DNA of 45,898 nt from Rhodoplanes elegans (lineage in GTDB: Bacteria > Pseudomonadota > Alphaproteobacteria > Rhizobiales > Xanthobacteraceae). Numbering within the stretch: position 1 is the first letter of the stretch; each line of letters begins with the position of its first letter. Both the position numbers and the translations under genes were made by a program. The notes below the pieces were generated by a model. It did no database searches. It was not told the origin of the DNA and worked only from the letters and a program-made list of their open reading frames with translations. Positions 41,924-45,898 of this stretch are shown one piece after another. The stretch covers positions 1 to 45,898 of the forward strand of contig NZ_NHSK01000121.1 in NCBI RefSeq assembly GCF_016653355.1. Reading direction: 5' to 3'.

Positions 41924-42057
41924 CGGCGCGTCGTCGTCATCGCTCATCACGCGCGATCAACATTTCGCGTTTCGCATCTCACGGCGGCACGCGAAAGTTG
42001 CGGGCGGGGGTGTCCTGACCTAGGCTTCTCCCTGGGCTGTGGCCGAGGGAGGCGCCT

Positions 42058-43110
42058 GTGCGGGTACTCTTTCAGGTCGTGCTCGCCCTGCTGGTCTGGT
42101 CGGGCGGCCCGGTGGCGGCCCAGGAGGCCAGAGGCGGCGCCGCTCCCGCGGTCTTCGCCGAACTGCGGTCCCTCGAAGCGACCCTGGCCGAGGTGTGCCG
42201 GACCGGCGCCCAACGGCTCGACGACGCGGCCTGGGCTGCTTGGAAGCGCCGCGAGGAGTTGATGGCGGGGCTCGATGGCAGCCTTCGGGGCCGGCTTCTG
42301 CGCTTCAGCCGCCTCGAACCGGACTGCCGAACTCGCCTCGCGACACTGGCGCAGCAGCGCGCCGCGGCCGCCCAGGGCCGTCACCACTACCACTATCGCC
42401 AGCGACCGGCGCCGCCCTCGGTCACGGCCCAGCGGCCGCGGCCGGAGCCGCCGCGCGTCGATACCGAGCCGCGCGCCGCGCCGCCCGCCACCGGGGTGAA
42501 CAAGCCGCTGTTCCCGTGGCCGCCACCGACCGCGTCGACGAGCCGCGCCTTCTCGCCCGACGTGGACGCCGGCAGGCCGCGGGCCCGGCGGGTCGGCGAG
42601 GTCGCCGACCGGGTGCGGCTGATCACGGCGGCGGCCGGCTACGACAAGATCAACTTCTACACGGCTCCGGGCGGCTTCGCCTTGGTCACGCGGCTCGAGC
42701 AACTCGAGGCGGACACCGGACGCCCGCTGCCGGAACCCGACCGCTGGCAGATTCCGAGCCGTCCGATCGTCGCGAGTTTTGGTCTCGAGTTGCTTCTGGA
42801 TGCCGTCAGGCTGGTCCGCAACCCCGGCTATTTTCGCGTCTTCGTGTTCGTGCTGACCAACAAGGGGGTCGAGACGGCGCCCGCCGACGACGACGAGGCG
42901 TACCGACTGGCGATCGATTGGGCGCAACGCGGGGCCGACGTCCTGGACCCGGCGATCCGCGCGCTCCCGGTGACGCCGGATCACTCGCTCCTGGTGCTGG
43001 TCTACGAGTTCGAACGAACAGGCGAGAAGTCGGAGCATCTGCGGCCGAGCCGGTGGACGCTCGACGATCATCTCGACAGCATCGGCGCAAGCCTGAAATC
43101 GCTGCCATGA
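42058..43110 (+). CDS. Secreted hypothetical protein with Pro/His-rich linker
   Basis: 350 residues from GTG 42058, preceded by GGGAGG. Signal peptide about residues 1-21 (LLVWSGGPVAAQ). A helical segment with Cys (AEVCRTGAQRL, PDCRTRL) follows, then a Pro/Arg/His-rich linker (about 100-165). The last approximately 150 residues form a compact domain (RLITAAAGYDKINFYTAPGG, SLLVLVYEFERTG) I do not recognise; the text AGYDKINFY.. ALVTRLEQ suggests an alpha/beta sensor-like unit. Overlaps the next membrane-protein gene by ATGA, so the two proteins probably work together at the envelope. Confidence 0.7.
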   Translation: MRVLFQVVLALLVWSGGPVAAQEARGGAAPAVFAELRSLEATLAEVCRTGAQRLDDAAWAAWKRREELMAGLDGSLRGRLLRFSRLEPDCRTRLATLAQQRAAAAQGRHHYHYRQRPAPPSVTAQRPRPEPPRVDTEPRAAPPATGVNKPLFPWPPPTASTSRAFSPDVDAGRPRARRVGEVADRVRLITAAAGYDKINFYTAPGGFALVTRLEQLEADTGRPLPEPDRWQIPSRPIVASFGLELLLDAVRLVRNPGYFRVFVFVLTNKGVETAPADDDEAYRLAIDWAQRGADVLDPAIRALPVTPDHSLLVLVYEFERTGEKSEHLRPSRWTLDDHLDSIGASLKSLP

Positions 43111-43514
43111 CGGTGCGTACCGCCAAGATCGCGCTCACGGCGCTTTGGGGCGTCGCCATAATGCCGCTGCTGCTGATCCTGATCCTGCGCCAGCTCAACG
43201 GGTTCTACGGCAGCGAGGCGCAGGCGGCCTGGACCTGGGTCGCCCAGTACGTGTTTCCGGGCATGACCCTGATCGGCGGCGCCTGGACCGTGACCGACCA
43301 TCCGGAGGACGCCGAGAAGCGGGCATCCACTGTCGTGGTCTGGGGAGCGCTCGTCCTATCCGCCTTCTACCTGCTGGTCCTCTATCTGGTCCTCGGCGCT
43401 CAGGCGCGTGGCTCGCTCGAGGACGTCCTGCAAGGCTCAGGCCTGTTCCTCGGACTGATCCAGGGCGTCGTCGTCGGCTGGCTCGGCAAGTTCTTCATCG
43501 AGGCGAAGCGCTGA
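43107..43514 (+). CDS. Small integral membrane hypothetical protein
   Basis: 135 residues with about four hydrophobic segments (ALWGVAIMPLLLILILR, YVFPGMTLIGGAW, VVWGALVLSAFYLLVLYLVL, LFLGLIQGVVVGWLG). No family recognised. The start codon sits in the ATGA overlap with the secreted hypothetical gene, so they are co-translated. It may anchor or channel for its partner. Ends shortly before a DUF218 gene in the same direction. Confidence 0.7.
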   Translation: MTVRTAKIALTALWGVAIMPLLLILILRQLNGFYGSEAQAAWTWVAQYVFPGMTLIGGAWTVTDHPEDAEKRASTVVVWGALVLSAFYLLVLYLVLGAQARGSLEDVLQGSGLFLGLIQGVVVGWLGKFFIEAKR

Positions 43515-43569
43515 CGGCGCGACTCGCTGGCGGCTTGACGTGGGCGCCGGGGAACGCTTCACCGGGGGC

Positions 43570-44406
43570 ATGTTCTTTCCGGTCTCCAAGCTGCTCGGCT
43601 TCTTCGCGCTGCCGTCCAACGCCGTCATGGTGCTGGGCCTCGTCGGCCTCGTCCTGATGGCGACGCGATGGGCGCGGCTCGGGCGCGGTCTCGTGGTGGC
43701 GAGCCTCGTCCTGCTCGCCGTGTTCGGCTGGTCGCCGCTCGGCAACGCCCTGTTGGTGCCGCTGGAGGCGCGGTTTGCGCCGTTCCGCGACGACGGCCGG
43801 CCGATCGCCGGCATCGTGATCCTGGGTGGGGCGACCACGCCTGATGTGGCGGCGGCGCGCGACGAGGTCGTACTCAACGAGGCGGCCGAGCGGATGACGG
43901 CCGCGGCCGCGCTGGCGCTCCGCCACCCGGAGGCGCGGGTGATCCATTCGGGCGGCGACGCGAGCTTCGTGTTCGGCGGCGGCAACGAATCGGACTCGGC
44001 GCTGCGCCTGCTGCGCGACCTCGGCCTGCCGGCCGAGCGGCTCGTGCCCGAGGACCGGTCGCGCAACACGGTCGAGAACGCCGCGTTCACCAAGGCGATC
44101 GCGCAGCCGAAGCCGGGCGAGCGCTGGCTGCTCGTCACCTCGGCCTATCACATGCCGCGTTCGATCGGCGTGTTCCGGCAGGCCGGCTTCGCGGTCGAGC
44201 CGTACCCGGTCGACTGGCGCACGGTGGGACCGTCGGACGCCCTGCGGCCCTTCGCGACGCTCGGCGACGGCCTGCGCCGCACCGACACGGCGATGCGCGA
44301 ATGGGTCGGCCTTGTCGTCTACTGGCTCACGGGCAGGTCGTCGGACCTGTTCCCGGGGCCGCGGCCGGGCTGTGACCTCGGCCGGGCGGACAACTGCCGG
44401 CCGTGA
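43570..44406 (+). CDS. YdcF-like DUF218 membrane protein (ElyC/SanA type)
   Basis: 278 residues. Two N-terminal membrane segments (FALPSNAVMVLGLVGLVLM and LVVASLVLLAVFGW) are followed by the DUF218 domain: AGIVILGGAT, RVIHSGGDASF, LVPEDRSRNTVENA and LLVTSAYHMPRSI. This pattern is typical of ElyC/SanA-like proteins involved in envelope biogenesis or vancomycin tolerance. ATG 43570 is preceded by GGGGGC; a GTG at 43540 would add ten residues. Converges with a DUF599 gene 8 bp away. Confidence 0.87.
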   Translation: MFFPVSKLLGFFALPSNAVMVLGLVGLVLMATRWARLGRGLVVASLVLLAVFGWSPLGNALLVPLEARFAPFRDDGRPIAGIVILGGATTPDVAAARDEVVLNEAAERMTAAAALALRHPEARVIHSGGDASFVFGGGNESDSALRLLRDLGLPAERLVPEDRSRNTVENAAFTKAIAQPKPGERWLLVTSAYHMPRSIGVFRQAGFAVEPYPVDWRTVGPSDALRPFATLGDGLRRTDTAMREWVGLVVYWLTGRSSDLFPGPRPGCDLGRADNCRP

Positions 44407-44413
44407 TCGGGCG

Positions 44414-45118
44414 TCAGGTCGGCGGATCGTCGTCGCGCAGCGCGCGCAGCGAATCCGAGGCGAACTGGCGGTGCCAGACGACGAAGACGACCGCCGCGGT
44501 CGAGGCGATCAGCACCCACGGGCCGATGAACCAGCCCAGATAGGCGAGCGCGAAGAACAGGGCCCGCTGGCCGCGGTTGAAGTGCATGGCGGCGGAGCGG
44601 AACAGCCGCGTGGTGCGGCGGACGTGGCGCTCGGCCTCCTCGCTGCCCTGCTCGGACGCCGGGGGCGTCGCCCCGAGCATGATCGCGACATAGTTGAACA
44701 GCCGGTACGACCACGCGAACTTGTAGAACGTGTAGACGAAGATCACGGTGAGGCCGACCGATTTCACCTCCCACAACTCGCGCGCGCTCGGCATCGAGAC
44801 GGGCAGGGTGGAGAGGATCGACGCCACTTGGTCGGTCGAGCGCACCACGGTCAGGGCACCGCCGATCGCGAGCAGCGAGGTCGAGGCGAAGAAGGCGGCG
44901 CCGTTCTGCAGAGCCGCCATGATCTGGGTGTCGACGATGCGTGATTCGCGCCGAAGCATGCGGCGCATCCACACGGCGCGCTCCTCGTCCATCCGCGCGT
45001 TGAGGGCGCCGCGGCCGAGCCGCGTCCACTCCATCGTGACGGCGTAGCTCGTCCAGGCGAGGACGAACACCGAGATCGCCACGAGATCGAGCGGGTCGAA
45101 CCATCCGAGCATCGCCAT
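44414..45118 (-). CDS. DUF599-family membrane protein
   Basis: 234 residues, with membrane segments at the N-terminus (LDLVAISVFVLAWTSYA), the middle (IMAALQNGAAFFASTSLLAIGGAL; SVGLTVIFVYTFYKFAWSYRLFNYVAIML) and the C-terminus (ALFFALAYLGWFIGPWVLI). The arrangement and RGALNARMDEERAVWM match the DUF599 family of unknown function. GGGGGGA precedes ATG 45118. Stop lies 8 bp from the convergent DUF218 gene. No functional prediction. Confidence 0.85.
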   Translation of the reverse strand: MAMLGWFDPLDLVAISVFVLAWTSYAVTMEWTRLGRGALNARMDEERAVWMRRMLRRESRIVDTQIMAALQNGAAFFASTSLLAIGGALTVVRSTDQVASILSTLPVSMPSARELWEVKSVGLTVIFVYTFYKFAWSYRLFNYVAIMLGATPPASEQGSEEAERHVRRTTRLFRSAAMHFNRGQRALFFALAYLGWFIGPWVLIASTAAVVFVVWHRQFASDSLRALRDDDPPT

Positions 45119-45225
45119 TCCCCCCGATTGCCAATCCGCCCGCGGTCGCCACAATGCCCGCCCGCTTCGCCCCCGACGTCCCGCTTCGTCGGCGCCGCTC
45201 GGGCGCCGACGCCCAGGAGAATGAC

Positions 45226-45624
45226 ATGACGCAGACCATCACGAAGCACGTCGCCGATCTGGTAGCCGAGGCGGAGCGCGAGATCGAGACCCTCGGCGTC
45301 GACCAGGCGATCGCCCTGCACGGCGACTCCGCCGTGGTCTTCGTCGACCTGCGCGACATCCGCGAGCTCGATCGCGAGGGACGGGTGCCCGGCGCGTTCC
45401 ATTGCCCGCGCGGCATGCTGGAGTTCTGGATCGACCCGGCGAGCCCCTACCACAAGCCGGTCTTCGCCCAGGACAAGAAGTTCGTGTTCTTCTGCGCGGC
45501 CGGCGCCCGCTCGGCGCTCTCCACCTTGACGGCGAAGCGCATGGGCCTCGCCCCGGTCGCCCATGTCGGCGGCGGCTTCGGCGCCTGGAAGAAGGCCGGC
45601 GGCCCGATCGAGATCAAGGTGTAG
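45226..45624 (+). CDS. Rhodanese-like domain protein
   Basis: 132 residues, single rhodanese domain after a 20-residue helix. VFVDLRDIRELDREGRVPGAFHCPRG is the CH2A region, and C90 in FCAAGARSA is the active-site loop (CxxGxRS). GHGFxxxW-like end: VGGGFGAWKKAGGPI. AGGAGA stands 6 nt before ATG 45226. Transfers sulfane sulfur, or acts in sulfide/cyanide handling; exact partner unknown. Confidence 0.9.
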   Translation: MTQTITKHVADLVAEAEREIETLGVDQAIALHGDSAVVFVDLRDIRELDREGRVPGAFHCPRGMLEFWIDPASPYHKPVFAQDKKFVFFCAAGARSALSTLTAKRMGLAPVAHVGGGFGAWKKAGGPIEIKV

Positions 45625-45745
45625 GCGGGCTGCTTTTACCCTTTCCCTTCGCGGTCCGGCTTGGGCGCAGGTTTCACCGCGAAGGGGGCGGCCCCGTCGA
45701 TGTGGTGCCGAGGAGCCCCCGACGATGCGTCGGACAGGGCGTGGC

Positions 45746-45770
45746 TCCCTCTCCCCAGCGGGGAGAGGGA
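45746..45770. repeat. Palindromic hairpin repeat, second copy
   Basis: Perfect 11-bp arms tccctctcccc and ggggagaggga with loop agc, followed by tggggtgagc. Same family as the element at 20-50. Sits about 25 bp from the 3' end of the transposase remnant. Confidence 0.6.
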
Positions 45771-45794
45771 TGGGGTGAGCGACTGTCTTGGCTG

Positions 45795-45898
45795 TCAAGC
45801 GTTTTGCCATGGTCGATTGTCCCTGAGCATGGCGTTGAGGATTGTCAGTAGCTTCCGAGCGACGGCGATCAAGGCGACCATCTTCGGCTTGCCGGCAC
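45795..45898 (-). mobile_element. IS110-type transposase gene, C-terminal part, cut by the window edge
   Basis: In the minus direction the last 33-34 codons read AGKPKMVALIAVARKLL, TILNAMLRDN, then RPWQNA and stop. This is the well-known end of IS110/IS116/IS902 (Transposase_20) transposases, which use a DEDD catalytic domain and no terminal inverted repeats. The start lies outside the window, so I cannot tell whether the element is complete. It is the only clear insertion-sequence trace seen. Confidence 0.8.

Overview
The window is 45.9 kb of very GC-rich, densely packed DNA from an alphaproteobacterium, most likely a member of the Hyphomicrobiales (Rhizobiales). This rests on codon use, the many MFS/IclR/GntR catabolic genes, an alphaproteobacterial-type palindromic repeat (1944-2042), a near-consensus CtrA box (28998-29013) before a stand-alone FliN-like gene, and 'CCCTCTCCCC...GGGGAGAGGG' hairpins. 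No rRNA, CRISPR array or intact mobile element was seen. One tRNA (Leu, GAG) is present, and the right edge cuts into an IS110-type transposase.

Region A (1-8640): a minus-strand operon (cyclase-family hydrolase, small cupin, SDR, 3-hydroxyacyl-CoA dehydrogenase-like) lies opposite a plus-strand set (gamma-resorcylate-decarboxylase-like amidohydrolase and two MFS transporters), with an IclR regulator behind it. Together this looks like uptake and breakdown of an aromatic or cyclic acid.

Region B (8829-19133): an FCD-type GntR regulator faces a three-gene molybdenum hydroxylase (FAD, 2Fe-2S and Mo subunits) and an MFS transporter. Next come a LeuA/NifV-family enzyme that lacks the usual histidines, a PuuE-like CE4 hydrolase and malonyl-CoA decarboxylase. 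This suggests hydroxylation of a ring compound, hydrolysis, and channelling of a malonyl unit to acetyl-CoA. A 56-residue protein gene sits at the end.

Region C (19334-28913): a second FCD regulator faces a compact operon of FAD-dependent oxidoreductase, crotonase, fused CoA-transferase, DapA-like aldolase, an epimerase-fold protein without its catalytic lysine, an MFS transporter and a COG2407 sugar-isomerase-like protein. I cannot match this combination to a known pathway. It is the best candidate in the window for an undescribed catabolic system. A perfect palindrome overlaps the -10 of its promoter.

Region D (29066-45898): mostly housekeeping and envelope genes. They are a mini FliN/SpoA protein, tRNA-Leu, a His-rich M15-type peptidase, two paralogous secreted CE4 deacetylases, MgtE, a membrane GGDEF-EAL protein, tandem aldo/keto reductases, a queC-VUT transporter pair, an RraA-family aldolase, a secreted/membrane hypothetical pair, a YdcF-like DUF218 protein, a DUF599 membrane protein and a rhodanese, with palindromic repeats between them.

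All product calls come from reading motifs by eye. Substrates are inferred unless stated.
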